From NCBI GenBank assembly GCA_934317185.1, contig CAKREJ010000016.1:1-26001 (forward strand): DNA of 26,001 bases, written 5' to 3'. Position 1 is the stretch's first letter, and the number at the start of each line of letters is the position of its first letter. Below the pieces are notes generated by a model. That model did no database searches. It worked only from the letters and a program-made list of their open reading frames with translations, and was not told the origin of the DNA. Below are positions 8,435 through 15,858 of this stretch, one piece after another. The translations under genes and the position numbers were made by a program. Origin of the DNA: an uncultured Anaerobutyricum sp. GTDB lineage: Bacteria; Bacillota; Clostridia; Lachnospirales; Lachnospiraceae.

Positions 8435-9400
8435 ATGATTAGAAGAAGACGTCTTCGTGCATCAGAGAATTTACGTGCATTAGTTCGTGAAACATCAGTG
8501 AGTGCATCCGATTTAATTTATCCGGTATTTGTTATCGAAGGAGAGGATATTAAAAATCCAATTGATTCTATGCCGGGAATCTATCAGTATTCCATCGACC
8601 GTCTGGATGAGGAATTAGACCGCATCCGTGAGGCCGGGGTAAAGGGAGTTCTCTTATTTGGAATTCCAGCACATAAAGATGAGTGCGGAACAGAAGCATA
8701 TAATGAACATGGAATCATTCAGGAAGCAATTCGTTACATTAAAAAGGTATTCCCTGAACTGGTCGTTATCGCAGACATCTGCCTTTGCGAATATACTTCT
8801 CACGGACATTGTGGAGTGATTAAAGACGGCATTATCCTGAATGATGAGACACTGCCACTTCTTGCTAAAACTGCAGTGACCTGTGCACAGGCAGGTGCAG
8901 ATATGGTAGCTCCGTCTAACATGATGGACGGCCACGTTGCAGCAATCCGTGAAGCATTAGATGAGGCAGGATATGAGATGACACCGATTATGGCTTACAG
9001 TGCCAAGATGGCTTCCGGATACTACGGACCATTCCGTGATGCAGCCCATTCTGCACCGGGATTTGGTGACAGAAAGACCTATCAGATGGACTACCATAAT
9101 CCAAGAGAAGCAATGCGTGATATTCAGGACGATATTGACGAAGGTGCTGACATCATCATTATTAAACCGGCACTTGCATTCCTTGATATTTTAAAAACAG
9201 CATCCTGGGAAACAGATATGCCACTTTGTGCTTACAACGTAAGTGGAGAATATTCTATGGTAAAAGCTGCGGCAGCAAACGGCTGGATCGACGAAAAGAA
9301 AATCGTTATGGAAAACATGATCGGCATGAAGAGAGCCGGGGCACAGATGATAATTACATATCATGCCCTCGATGTAGCCAACTGGTTAAAAGAAGAATAA
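8435..9400 (+). CDS. hemB: Delta-aminolevulinic acid dehydratase (porphobilinogen synthase)
   Basis: HemB condenses two 5-aminolevulinate molecules to porphobilinogen, the common precursor of heme, siroheme and B12. The 321-residue protein has the usual length and all the family landmarks. The zinc site is DICLCEYTSHGHCG with Cys116, Cys118 and Cys126. Two active-site lysines are visible, Lys191 in YSAKMASGYYGPFR and the Schiff-base Lys244 in IIIKPALAFLDI. The three cysteines point to a zinc-dependent rather than a magnesium-only enzyme. AGGAG (8421-8425) lies 9 bases before the ATG. It sits right after the B12 operon, with its own promoter and a strong terminator, and should feed that pathway. 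Confidence 0.97.
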   Translation: MIRRRRLRASENLRALVRETSVSASDLIYPVFVIEGEDIKNPIDSMPGIYQYSIDRLDEELDRIREAGVKGVLLFGIPAHKDECGTEAYNEHGIIQEAIRYIKKVFPELVVIADICLCEYTSHGHCGVIKDGIILNDETLPLLAKTAVTCAQAGADMVAPSNMMDGHVAAIREALDEAGYEMTPIMAYSAKMASGYYGPFRDAAHSAPGFGDRKTYQMDYHNPREAMRDIQDDIDEGADIIIIKPALAFLDILKTASWETDMPLCAYNVSGEYSMVKAAAANGWIDEKKIVMENMIGMKRAGAQMIITYHALDVANWLKEE

Positions 9401-9404
9401 GAAC

Positions 9405-9471
9405 GGACGAAAAATAAAAAAGTATATGGCAGCATCTGTGCCATATACTTTTTTATTTATGCCGTTCGTCC
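9405..9471 (+). terminator. Strong hairpin terminator after hemB
   Basis: A perfect 20-bp stem (9412-9431 with 9439-9458) encloses the 7-base loop GCATCTG. Its 5' arm is A-rich and its 3' arm ends in a T-run, so it can end transcription on either strand. A second, outer pairing (GGACGAA, 9405-9411, with TTCGTCC, 9465-9471) extends it across a small internal loop. It begins just after the hemB stop codon. Confidence 0.88.
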
Positions 9472-9491
9472 AATTGTAATGAATTAATAGA

Positions 9492-9544
9492 AAAAGGAAG
9501 ATATGTTTTCAACGACCAACAAGTTGAAAACATTCTTCCTTTTC
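9492..9544 (+). terminator. Second long hairpin downstream of hemB
   Basis: A 21-bp stem with a single bulged T pairs 9492-9513 with 9523-9543 around the loop GACCAACAA. The arms are A-rich and T-rich at their ends, as in a bidirectional terminator. It comes about 20 bases after the first terminator, so it is either a back-up terminator or a separate structured element. It is flanked by the 11-base direct repeat AATGAATTAAT (9478-9488 and 9589-9599). Confidence 0.6.
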
Positions 9545-9557
9545 CTGTTATGCAAAG

Positions 9558-9608
9558 TATAGTGATTAATCCTATTCAGAATACATGAAATGAATTAATC
9601 TGACTATA
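9558..9608. repeat. Inverted repeat upstream of feoAB
   Basis: TATAGT-GATTAAT (9558-9570) is mirrored by ATTAATC-tg-ACTATA (9594-9608), giving 13 matching positions with a 2-base insertion in the right arm and a spacer of about 23 bases. A TATAAT hexamer (9610-9615) touches its right edge. It could be a two-site operator for an iron or metal regulator, or an RNA hairpin. It does not match the classical Fur box. Confidence 0.45.
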
Positions 9609-9690
9609 TTATAATACATTTTTAGAAAAAAAGCGATAGAAAAATTAAAAAAAAGAAAGTTTTTTGGTTTTTTCTTTAAGCGGAATCATA

Positions 9691-9719
9691 TTGAAAAAAA
9701 ACATCAATAAGGCTATACT
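9691..9719 (+). promoter_or_regulatory. Putative sigma-A promoter for feoAB
   Basis: TTGAAA (9691-9696) and TATACT (9714-9719) are separated by an ideal 17 bases, with A/T tracts upstream. Predicted transcription starts near 9726, leaving a leader of about 78 bases before feoA. It is the best-scoring promoter by eye in the hemB-feoA gap. Confidence 0.65.
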
Positions 9720-9803
9720 ATGACTGATTACCGATTGTATATGGAAGCTGTATCAGGATATATAAAAGGTAGTTAATATAAATATACTACAGGAGGAAGA
9801 AAG

Positions 9804-10037
9804 ATGACTTTAGCACAATTGCCTGTGGGAAAAGAAGGAGTTATTGAAACAGTAGGCGGAGAAGGAGATCTTCGTTGCCGATTTTTAGATATGGGCCTTA
9901 TTCCGGGGACAAAAGTAAAGGTGCTTAAGATGGCACCGATGGGCGATCCAATACAGATTCATCTTCGGGGATATGATATTACGATCCGAAAAGAGGATGG
10001 AGAGAAGATCGTATTGAAGGAGGGATCTGTGCAGTGA
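9804..10037 (+). CDS. feoA: Ferrous iron transport protein A
   Basis: FeoA is a small SH3-like cytosolic protein that supports the FeoB ferrous-iron transporter. The 77-residue product is one FeoA domain. Landmarks are EGDLRCRFLDMGLIPGTKVKVL, spread over about residues 25-46, and the following GDPIQIHLRGYDITIR strand pair. AGGAGG (9791-9796) lies 7 bases before the ATG. Its TGA overlaps the GTG start of feoB, so the two are translationally coupled. Control is probably by iron, given the promoter and dyad upstream, but the regulator cannot be named from the sequence. Confidence 0.95.
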   Translation: MTLAQLPVGKEGVIETVGGEGDLRCRFLDMGLIPGTKVKVLKMAPMGDPIQIHLRGYDITIRKEDGEKIVLKEGSVQ

Positions 10038-12043
10038 TTTTTGCTTTAGTAGGTAACCAGAATTGTGGAAAAACAACTTTGTTTAACCAAATGACAGGTT
10101 CTAATCAGCATGTTGGTAATTTTCCGGGCGTAACAGTAGATCAGAAGATGGGGAAGTTTTCCATAGGTTCGGCGGAGGGTTCTGTTGTGGATCTTCCGGG
10201 AATTTATTCTCTAAGACCATATACGAATGAAGAAATTGTTACAAGAGATTTTATCTTAAAGGAAAAACCGGATGGTATTATTAATATTGTAGATGCAACA
10301 AATATTGAAAGAAATTTATATCTGACCCTGCAGCTTATTGAGATGCGTATTCCGATGGTACTGGCTTTGAATATGATGGATGAGGTAAGGAATAACGGAG
10401 GCTCGATCAATGTAAAAGAAATGAGTCGTTTGCTCGGTATTCCGATTATTCCAATCAGTGCGATTCGTAATGAGGGCGTAGAGGATTTGATACATACAGC
10501 CTGTCAGGTTGCGGAGGATAAACAATATCCTAAAGTGTATGATTTTTGTACACCGGGTCCGGTACATCGTTGTATACATGGCTTGTATCATCAGTTGGAG
10601 GATCATGCAAGCCGGATCGGGATGAATGGACGTTTTGCTGCGGTGAAAGTAATCGAAGGAGATCAGGATATTATCGGGCGGTTAAAGCTTTCTGAAAATG
10701 AGCTTGAAATGATGGAACATAGCATTATTGAGATGGAGACAGACAGGGGACTTGACCGTAATGCAGCAATAGCGGATATGCGTTATAGCTTTATCGAGAA
10801 TCTATGTGAGAGATCCGTAGTAAAGTGTCAGGTCAGCAAAGAATATGAACGAAGTGTACGGATCGATAATATTGTTACAAATCGATATTTGGCACTCCCG
10901 GTATTTGCAGGAATTATGCTGTTTATTTTCTGGATGACATTTGGTCCATTTGGTTCATTTTTATGTGATGCATTAGGGGCAGGAATTGACTGGATCGCAA
11001 ACGGGACAAATACACTGCTTACTAATTATGGAATTAATCCGGTTGTAAAAAGTTTGGTTATTGATGGAATTTTTACCGGAGTAGGAAGTGTGCTTAGTTT
11101 TCTTCCGGTTATTTTAATTTTGTTTTTCTTTTTGTCTATATTAGAAGATACAGGATATATGGCAAGGATTGCTTTTGTTATGGACACGTTTTTGCGTAAA
11201 ATTGGTCTGTCCGGCAGAAGCTTTGTCCCGATGCTGCTTGGATTTGGCTGTTCAGTACCCGCAGTGATGGCAAGTAGGACGCTTTCTTCGGAAAGAGACA
11301 GAAATCTTACGATTATGCTCATCCCATTTATAAGCTGTTCTGCCAAGATACCGATTTATACGGTATTTACGGCTGCTTTTTTCCCACATAGGGGTGTGAT
11401 CGTAATGTCCTGTCTTTATTTTGGAGGCATTGCAGTTGGAATATTAATGGCATTAATTTTCAAAAAGGTTCTTTTTACAGGGAAACCTATGCCATTTGTT
11501 ATGGAGCTTCCGAATTATCGTTTTCCATCTTTTAAAAGTGTGTTACTTTTAATGTGGGAAAAGGCAAGAGATTTTTTGGAAAAAGCGTTTACTATTATTT
11601 TCCTTGCATCAATGATCATCTGGTTTTTACAGACTTTTGACAGCAGATTAAATGTCGTGACGGATAGTGCAAATAGTTTACTCGCAATGCTTGGCCATTT
11701 GATCGCACCGGTTTTTAAGCCGCTTGGTTTTAACGACTGGAGAATATCCACAGCACTTGTAACAGGAATTACAGCTAAAGAAGCGGTAGTTTCTACACTT
11801 AGTGTTTTACTTGGAACAAATGCGGCCCATGTAGCTGCGTCACTTGGCACATTATTTACTGTTCGCTCTGCAATAAGCTTTCTTGTATTTACATTGTTGT
11901 ATACACCTTGTGTTGCAGCGATAGCGGCAATTAAGAGAGAAATGGATTCAACCTTAAAAACGATAGGGATTATTATATTACAGTGTACCGTAGCATGGCT
12001 GGCGGCATGGCTGGTATACCTCGCCTTTGGCGTATTGCATTAA
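10034..12043 (+). CDS. feoB: Ferrous iron transporter B
   Basis: FeoB is an inner-membrane Fe(II) importer with an N-terminal GTPase-like domain. The 669-residue product shows G1 GNQNCGKT (7-14), Thr34 of G2, G3 DLPG (53-56), G4 NMMD (113-116) and an ISA G5 (141-143). A helical spacer leads into a membrane domain from about residue 285, with the conserved Gate-type segments GFGCSVPAVMASR and PFISCSAKIPIY. The Cys in GCSVP is kept. It starts at a GTG that overlaps the feoA stop codon (GTGA, 10034-10037), the usual coupling in feo operons. No feoC-like gene follows. The length is ordinary for Clostridia-type FeoB. Confidence 0.96.
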   Translation: MIFALVGNQNCGKTTLFNQMTGSNQHVGNFPGVTVDQKMGKFSIGSAEGSVVDLPGIYSLRPYTNEEIVTRDFILKEKPDGIINIVDATNIERNLYLTLQLIEMRIPMVLALNMMDEVRNNGGSINVKEMSRLLGIPIIPISAIRNEGVEDLIHTACQVAEDKQYPKVYDFCTPGPVHRCIHGLYHQLEDHASRIGMNGRFAAVKVIEGDQDIIGRLKLSENELEMMEHSIIEMETDRGLDRNAAIADMRYSFIENLCERSVVKCQVSKEYERSVRIDNIVTNRYLALPVFAGIMLFIFWMTFGPFGSFLCDALGAGIDWIANGTNTLLTNYGINPVVKSLVIDGIFTGVGSVLSFLPVILILFFFLSILEDTGYMARIAFVMDTFLRKIGLSGRSFVPMLLGFGCSVPAVMASRTLSSERDRNLTIMLIPFISCSAKIPIYTVFTAAFFPHRGVIVMSCLYFGGIAVGILMALIFKKVLFTGKPMPFVMELPNYRFPSFKSVLLLMWEKARDFLEKAFTIIFLASMIIWFLQTFDSRLNVVTDSANSLLAMLGHLIAPVFKPLGFNDWRISTALVTGITAKEAVVSTLSVLLGTNAAHVAASLGTLFTVRSAISFLVFTLLYTPCVAAIAAIKREMDSTLKTIGIIILQCTVAWLAAWLVYLAFGVLH

Positions 12044-12072
12044 AAGTAAATTAAGAAACTTTTAGTTTACTT
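12044..12072 (+). terminator. Weak hairpin after feoB
   Basis: AAGTAAATTA (12044-12053) pairs with TAGTTTACTT (12063-12072), a 10-bp A/T stem including one G-U pair, with a 9-base loop. Only a loose T-rich tail follows (CTTATT). It may slow or end feoAB transcription, but it is much weaker than the hemB terminator. Confidence 0.35.
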
Positions 12073-12094
12073 CTTATTATGGATAAGATAGAAT
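12066..12094 (+). promoter_or_regulatory. Putative promoter for the NfeD/SPFH pair
   Basis: TTTACT (12066-12071) and TAGAAT (12089-12094) are 17 bases apart. The match to consensus is moderate, and the -35 overlaps the 3' arm of the weak hairpin after feoB. It is the only reasonable promoter I see before nfeD. Confidence 0.35.
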
Positions 12095-12147
12095 AAGAAT
12101 AGATACACAGATGGAAATTTTCTACTGTGAAGAAAGGTGGTGGAAGT

Positions 12148-12576
12148 ATGACAGTAATGTATTGGCTGGGAGCGGCGGCAGTATTGGTAGTAATTGAGAT
12201 TATGACGATGGGACTTACTACAATATGGTTTGCCGGTGGTGCTCTGGTAGGTGCAGTAATGGCTGCTTTTTCTCTGCCGTTATGGAGTCAGATTATCGCA
12301 TTCGCTTTTGTATCGGTGATTCTTTTGATTCTGACAAGACCGTGGGCATTGAAGTATGTTAATGGCAGAACGATTAAGACGAATGCGGACAGTCTGATCG
12401 GCCAGACAGGACTTGTGACACAGGATATTGATAACCTGAATGCGAAGGGGCAGGTGAAGGTCAGAGGCCAGATCTGGACAGCGAGAAGTATTTCCGATGA
12501 TGTACAGCTTCATGAGGGACAGAAGGTTCGCATAGAATCTATTTCCGGAGTGAAGGTGATTGTGAAGCCGATGTAA
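12148..12576 (+). CDS. NfeD-family membrane protein
   Basis: This 142-residue protein is a short NfeD (NfeD1b/YbbJ-like). It has three hydrophobic helices (about 4-20, 24-42, 46-63) and a C-terminal OB-fold-like beta domain (about 83-140). The domain carries the typical GQTGLV and VRGQIWTARS strands. There is no N-terminal ClpP-like protease domain, so it is the short type. I chose the ATG at 12148 because AAGGTGG (12134-12140) lies 7 bases upstream; a GTG at 12127 is in frame but overlaps that site. It is followed 32 bases later by an SPFH protein, the usual partner, and the pair is thought to act in membrane microdomains. Exact function is unknown. Confidence 0.88.
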   Translation: MTVMYWLGAAAVLVVIEIMTMGLTTIWFAGGALVGAVMAAFSLPLWSQIIAFAFVSVILLILTRPWALKYVNGRTIKTNADSLIGQTGLVTQDIDNLNAKGQVKVRGQIWTARSISDDVQLHEGQKVRIESISGVKVIVKPM

Positions 12577-12608
12577 GGTAAACTGTAACAAGAAGGAGGA
12601 GTGAATAT

Positions 12609-13565
12609 ATGGGTATATTTGGAACGATTTTTATGATTATCATCATACTGTTAGTTGTGTATATCGTGACATCCTGTGTGAGAATCGTACCGCAGGCACA
12701 GGCATATGTTATTGAGAGACTTGGTGCATATAATGGGACATGGTCTGTTGGTATGCATTTTAAAGTGCCGTTTATTGACCGTGTTGCAAAGAAGGTTTTA
12801 CTGAAGGAACAGGTTGTTGATTTTGCACCGCAGCCGGTTATTACGAAGGATAATGTAACGATGCGTATTGATACGGTTGTATACTATCAGATCACTGATC
12901 CGAAGCTGTATGCTTACGGCGTAGATAATCCGATTATGGCGATCGAGAATCTGACAGCAACAACATTGCGTAATATTATCGGTGATCTGGAGCTTGACTC
13001 CACACTGACATCACGAGAGACGATCAATACAAAGATGCGTGCTACGTTAGACGAAGCAACCGATCCGTGGGGAATCAAGGTAAACCGTGTGGAGCTTAAG
13101 AATATTATTCCACCGACAGAGATTCAGAATGCTATGGAGAAGCAGATGAAAGCAGAGCGTGAGCGTCGAGAAGCGATCCTTCGTGCAGAAGGTGAGAAGA
13201 AGTCCTCCATTCTTCGTGCAGAGGGTCACAAAGAATCTACGATTCTTGAAGCGGAAGCAGAAAAAGAAGCAGCTATTCTTAATGCGGAAGCGAAGAAGGA
13301 GGCAATGATCCGTGAAGCAGAAGGTCAGGCTGAAGCGATTCTTAAAGTGCAGACGGCTACTGCAGACGGTATTAGAGCGATCAGGGAGGCCGGAGCCGAT
13401 GAAGCAGTTATCAAGCTTAAATCATTAGAGGCATTTGAGAAGGCTGCGGACGGAAAGGCAACAAAGATTATTATTCCTTCCGAGATTCAGAATCTTGCCG
13501 GACTTGTTACTTCTGTTAAAGAGGTAGTAACACAGCCGGAAGAAGCAGATACCGCTGAAAAGTAA
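12609..13565 (+). CDS. SPFH/stomatin-like (QmcA-type) membrane protein
   Basis: This is a 318-residue stomatin/prohibitin-family scaffold protein. One N-terminal membrane helix (about 3-23) anchors it. The SPFH domain follows (about 24-180), with VPQAQAYVIERLGAY, ITKDNVTMRIDTVVYYQI and a RNIIGDLELD segment typical of QmcA/YbbK. Then comes a charged helix of five 11-residue repeats (187-241), for example REAILRAEGEK and KSSILRAEGHK, expected to form an extended coiled coil for oligomer assembly. AGGAGGA lies 10 bases or fewer before the ATG. With the upstream NfeD gene it forms a standard two-gene unit, ended by the terminator at 13598-13636. Confidence 0.93.
   Translation: MGIFGTIFMIIIILLVVYIVTSCVRIVPQAQAYVIERLGAYNGTWSVGMHFKVPFIDRVAKKVLLKEQVVDFAPQPVITKDNVTMRIDTVVYYQITDPKLYAYGVDNPIMAIENLTATTLRNIIGDLELDSTLTSRETINTKMRATLDEATDPWGIKVNRVELKNIIPPTEIQNAMEKQMKAERERREAILRAEGEKKSSILRAEGHKESTILEAEAEKEAAILNAEAKKEAMIREAEGQAEAILKVQTATADGIRAIREAGADEAVIKLKSLEAFEKAADGKATKIIIPSEIQNLAGLVTSVKEVVTQPEEADTAEK
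13167..13331 (+). repeat. Five in-frame 33-bp repeats coding an 11-residue coiled-coil unit
   Basis: Residues 187-241 of the SPFH protein are five consecutive 11-residue units sharing the pattern xxxILxAEgxK. The DNA units are diverged but still alike; CTTCGTGCAGA occurs in the first two. An 11-residue period fits a right-handed or straight coiled coil. Such repeats are common in this family. Confidence 0.7.
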
Positions 13566-13597
13566 GGCACAGGCCGGATGATAAAAAGTACTACCAG

Positions 13598-13636
13598 GAA
13601 ATCTCATCAATAATTTTGATGAGATTTTCTTATTTT
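13598..13636 (+). terminator. Rho-independent terminator after the SPFH gene
   Basis: AAATCTCATCAA (13599-13610) pairs with TTGATGAGATTT (13616-13627) in a 12-bp stem with a 5-base loop, followed by a T-rich tail (TCTTATTTT). It lies about 33 bases after the stop codon and closes the NfeD/SPFH unit. Confidence 0.8.
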
Positions 13637-13677
13637 CAGAATCTGCTTACAATTTTGTAGCTCAAAGAAAGGAGTCA

Positions 13678-13703
13678 TTACTTAAAGTTTTTACTTAAAG
13701 TTT
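13678..13703. repeat. 13-bp tandem direct repeat in the leader of the LtaS-like gene
   Basis: TTACTTAAAGTTT occurs twice back to back (13678-13690 and 13691-13703), followed by a further T. It lies in the 241-base gap between the SPFH gene and the LtaS-like gene. After it comes a stretch (13713-13768) with short possible stems, CAGGGG/CTCCTG and GGCA/TGCC. A regulator site is possible, but no known box is recognised. Confidence 0.5.
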
Positions 13704-13806
13704 TATTAATCACAGGGGACTTGGCTCCTGCAGATGTATTCAGGTATATGGACAGCGGCATAGCTGCCATTAGGAAAATTACAGATTAGAGTGTGTTTGA
13801 AAAGTT

Positions 13807-15750
13807 ATGAAAACAATAGTGAAGAAGTTATTGGATCACTACTGGTTAGTGTATCCTGTATTAGTTTTAAAGATGTTTATATATTACTGGCAGACAAAGC
13901 GGCTGGATATGTTGAGTATTTATGATGTGCCGCTATTAAGTCTGTTGTTCTTATTTTGCATATTTGAGGTATTTTCTTTTAAAGAAAGCAAACCCAGAAG
14001 ATATGGATTTTATATTGTATACACATTGATTACGTTAATTATGCTGGCAGATGCCGCATATAGTAGTTACTTTGGAAAATATGTGTCAGTTAACCAGCTT
14101 TACCAGATTGCAAGTCTTGGACAGATTGCAGGAGATGGTAATGTGATCGGGGCAAGTGTGAGTCCGTGGTGTCTTATGACAATAATTGACTATCCATTTG
14201 TTTTGTATTGGTATCGACTTCGGAATAAAGGGAAGAAAGGAATGCTTGATGAACTGGCAGAGCGTTGGCCTTTGAAGGTTCGTTTCGGGAGCCTGTGGAA
14301 AGAAAAAGGGTTTACAGTTTCTCTGGTTAAGAGTGCATTTCATATCATTATTTACATTGTAGCAATCTGTGCATGGTATTATTATGGATTGAATCCACAG
14401 AATCTTCGTTCTGTGCAGCAGGTGAATCATATTGAATTTTTTACTTACCATACGAATGATGTAGTAGTAAATGTAGTAGGAAAGTTAAAAAGAAGTTCCG
14501 TTGATGAGAAGGCAATTCAAAAAAAGATGAAGGAGCTTGTGCCGGAATCATCCGGAACTGCTTATAAGGGTGTGGCAAGGGGAAAGAATCTGATTTTGAT
14601 CCAGACAGAGTCTTTTAATAATTTTGTAATCGGAGCAACATATAATGGTCAGGAGCTGACGCCGAATCTAAATAAATTATTGAAAAAAGATACGATTTAT
14701 TTTAATCATTTTTATTCAACAACAGGAGTAGGAAACACTGCCGATGCAGAATTTTCTACATTAAATAGTCTTTATCCAAATGATATAAGAGAATGTTATC
14801 GTATGTATGTAGATAACACATATAATGGTCTGCCGTGGATGTTCCGTGAGAAGGGATATAGTGCCCTGGCATTTCATGGTTATGTGAAGACATTCTGGAA
14901 CCGGAGTGAGGCATATAAGAATCAGGGATTTCAGCATTATTATTCAGAAGAAGAGCTAGAGAAAACGCAGATTTCCGGATTTGGTATTACAGATAAGGAA
15001 ATGTTTCGTCAGGCGGTTGATATTTTAAAAACAAAGAAACAGCCATTTTTCAGTTTCATGATTACGCTCACGAATCATATTCCATACGAATTAGATCCGT
15101 CTCTGGCAAGTCTTAAATTAAAAAGCAGCGATGTGGGAAGTACGTTTGGGAATTATCTGCAAACGATTCGATATACAGATGAGGCATTTGGGAAGCTCAT
15201 CGAATATCTTAAAGAAAATGATATGTATGATAATACCGTTATTGTCATTTATGGAGATCATCAGGGAATGAATAAGGAAACACCTTCTGTCCTTTGGAAG
15301 ATGACAGAGTTTCTCGGAAAAGAATACGATTACGATGAGATGCTCAACGTACCATTTATTATCCATGTTCCCGGTTTAAATGAAAGCAAGGTAGTAGATA
15401 CGGTTGGCGGCGAAGTAGATATTATGCCGACAATTGCCAATCTTATGGACTTAGATACGAAGCAGCCTTATGTATTCGGTCATGATCTGCTCAATGCAGA
15501 CGAAGGATTTATAGCACAGATTTCCTATGTGGGAGAGGGATCATTTATCACAAGTGATGATAATATGCTTTTCACAATAGGAAAAGACGGGACAGTAGAA
15601 AGTGGCCGGCTGATGTCATTATTAGATGGCAGTCGCAAGAACTTAAATAAAAAGCTCTGCCAGAAATATTCAGATCGTGCACAAAGCCTGATAGATACCT
15701 GTAAGGAAGTGTTAGATAATAACCTTATAGCAAATTATATCAATCATTAA
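13807..15750 (+). CDS. LtaS-like polyglycerolphosphate (lipoteichoic acid) synthase / sulfatase-fold protein
   Basis: The family transfers glycerolphosphate from phosphatidylglycerol onto a growing cell-envelope polymer outside the membrane. The 647-residue protein has five N-terminal membrane helices (about 12-30, 40-57, 67-83, 118-136, 171-194). An extracellular alkaline-phosphatase/sulfatase domain follows. Its active-site residues match S. aureus LtaS: Glu268 in QTESFNN, the nucleophile Thr311 in GNTADAEF, and Asp484-His485 in YGDHQG. The ATG at 13807 is the first possible start, because a TGA lies in frame at 13798. No clear ribosome site precedes it, which is unusual here. It stands alone between a terminator and the argF promoter. 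Lipoteichoic acid synthase is likely, but a related phosphoglycerol transferase cannot be excluded. Confidence 0.88.
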   Translation: MKTIVKKLLDHYWLVYPVLVLKMFIYYWQTKRLDMLSIYDVPLLSLLFLFCIFEVFSFKESKPRRYGFYIVYTLITLIMLADAAYSSYFGKYVSVNQLYQIASLGQIAGDGNVIGASVSPWCLMTIIDYPFVLYWYRLRNKGKKGMLDELAERWPLKVRFGSLWKEKGFTVSLVKSAFHIIIYIVAICAWYYYGLNPQNLRSVQQVNHIEFFTYHTNDVVVNVVGKLKRSSVDEKAIQKKMKELVPESSGTAYKGVARGKNLILIQTESFNNFVIGATYNGQELTPNLNKLLKKDTIYFNHFYSTTGVGNTADAEFSTLNSLYPNDIRECYRMYVDNTYNGLPWMFREKGYSALAFHGYVKTFWNRSEAYKNQGFQHYYSEEELEKTQISGFGITDKEMFRQAVDILKTKKQPFFSFMITLTNHIPYELDPSLASLKLKSSDVGSTFGNYLQTIRYTDEAFGKLIEYLKENDMYDNTVIVIYGDHQGMNKETPSVLWKMTEFLGKEYDYDEMLNVPFIIHVPGLNESKVVDTVGGEVDIMPTIANLMDLDTKQPYVFGHDLLNADEGFIAQISYVGEGSFITSDDNMLFTIGKDGTVESGRLMSLLDGSRKNLNKKLCQKYSDRAQSLIDTCKEVLDNNLIANYINH

Positions 15751-15760
15751 GTTATATTTA

Positions 15761-15801
15761 TTGACATTATTCTTGACATGTAGTATAAAATTTGTTAATA
15801 C
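15761..15801 (+). promoter_or_regulatory. Two overlapping sigma-A promoters upstream of argF
   Basis: Two perfect TTGACA hexamers lie 12 bases apart (15761-15766 and 15773-15778). The first pairs with TATAAA (15784-15789) at a 17-base spacing and is excellent. The second pairs with TAATAC (15796-15801), also at 17 bases, and is weaker. The leader to argF is then about 55-65 bases. I looked for an ArgR box and found none that is convincing. Confidence 0.7.
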
Positions 15802-15858
15802 TTTTACTATGTAATCGATAATTATAAGCAGCAATTGATTTGACCTGGAGGAATAAAG

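Larger units (their letters stand above)
9472..9803. other. Structured non-coding stretch between hemB and feoA
   Basis: This 330-base stretch after the first hemB terminator has no credible gene. It holds the second hairpin, a dyad, an A/T-tract region (9616-9690) that could act as an UP-type element, the feoA promoter and a leader of about 78 bases. The leader has a short dyad, GTAGT (9769-9773) with ACTAC (9786-9790), right beside the AGGAGG ribosome site. That dyad might affect access to the feoA start, but the stem is only 5 bp. Confidence 0.5.

Noticed and set aside
9640..9685. A/T hairpin (AAAGAAA with TTTCTTT) in the feo upstream region
   Set aside because: Made of simple A and T runs only, likely to arise by chance in this composition.
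9540..9720. Fur-type iron box near the feoA promoter
   Set aside because: No stretch matches the GATAATGATAATCATTATC pattern well enough. The dyad found there is of another type.
9741..9776. An 11-codon frame in the feoA leader
   Set aside because: No ribosome site precedes it and nothing suggests translation.
12127..12147. GTG start seven codons upstream for the NfeD gene
   Set aside because: It would place the strong AAGGTGG site inside the coding region; the ATG at 12148 has correct spacing and gives the usual N-terminus.
13734..13789. Two tiny reading frames (9 and 13 codons) in the leader of the LtaS-like gene
   Set aside because: Neither has a well-placed ribosome site, and the peptides show no attenuator-like codon run.
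15779..15858. ArgR box before argF
   Set aside because: AT-rich half-site-like words occur, but no paired box with the expected spacing.
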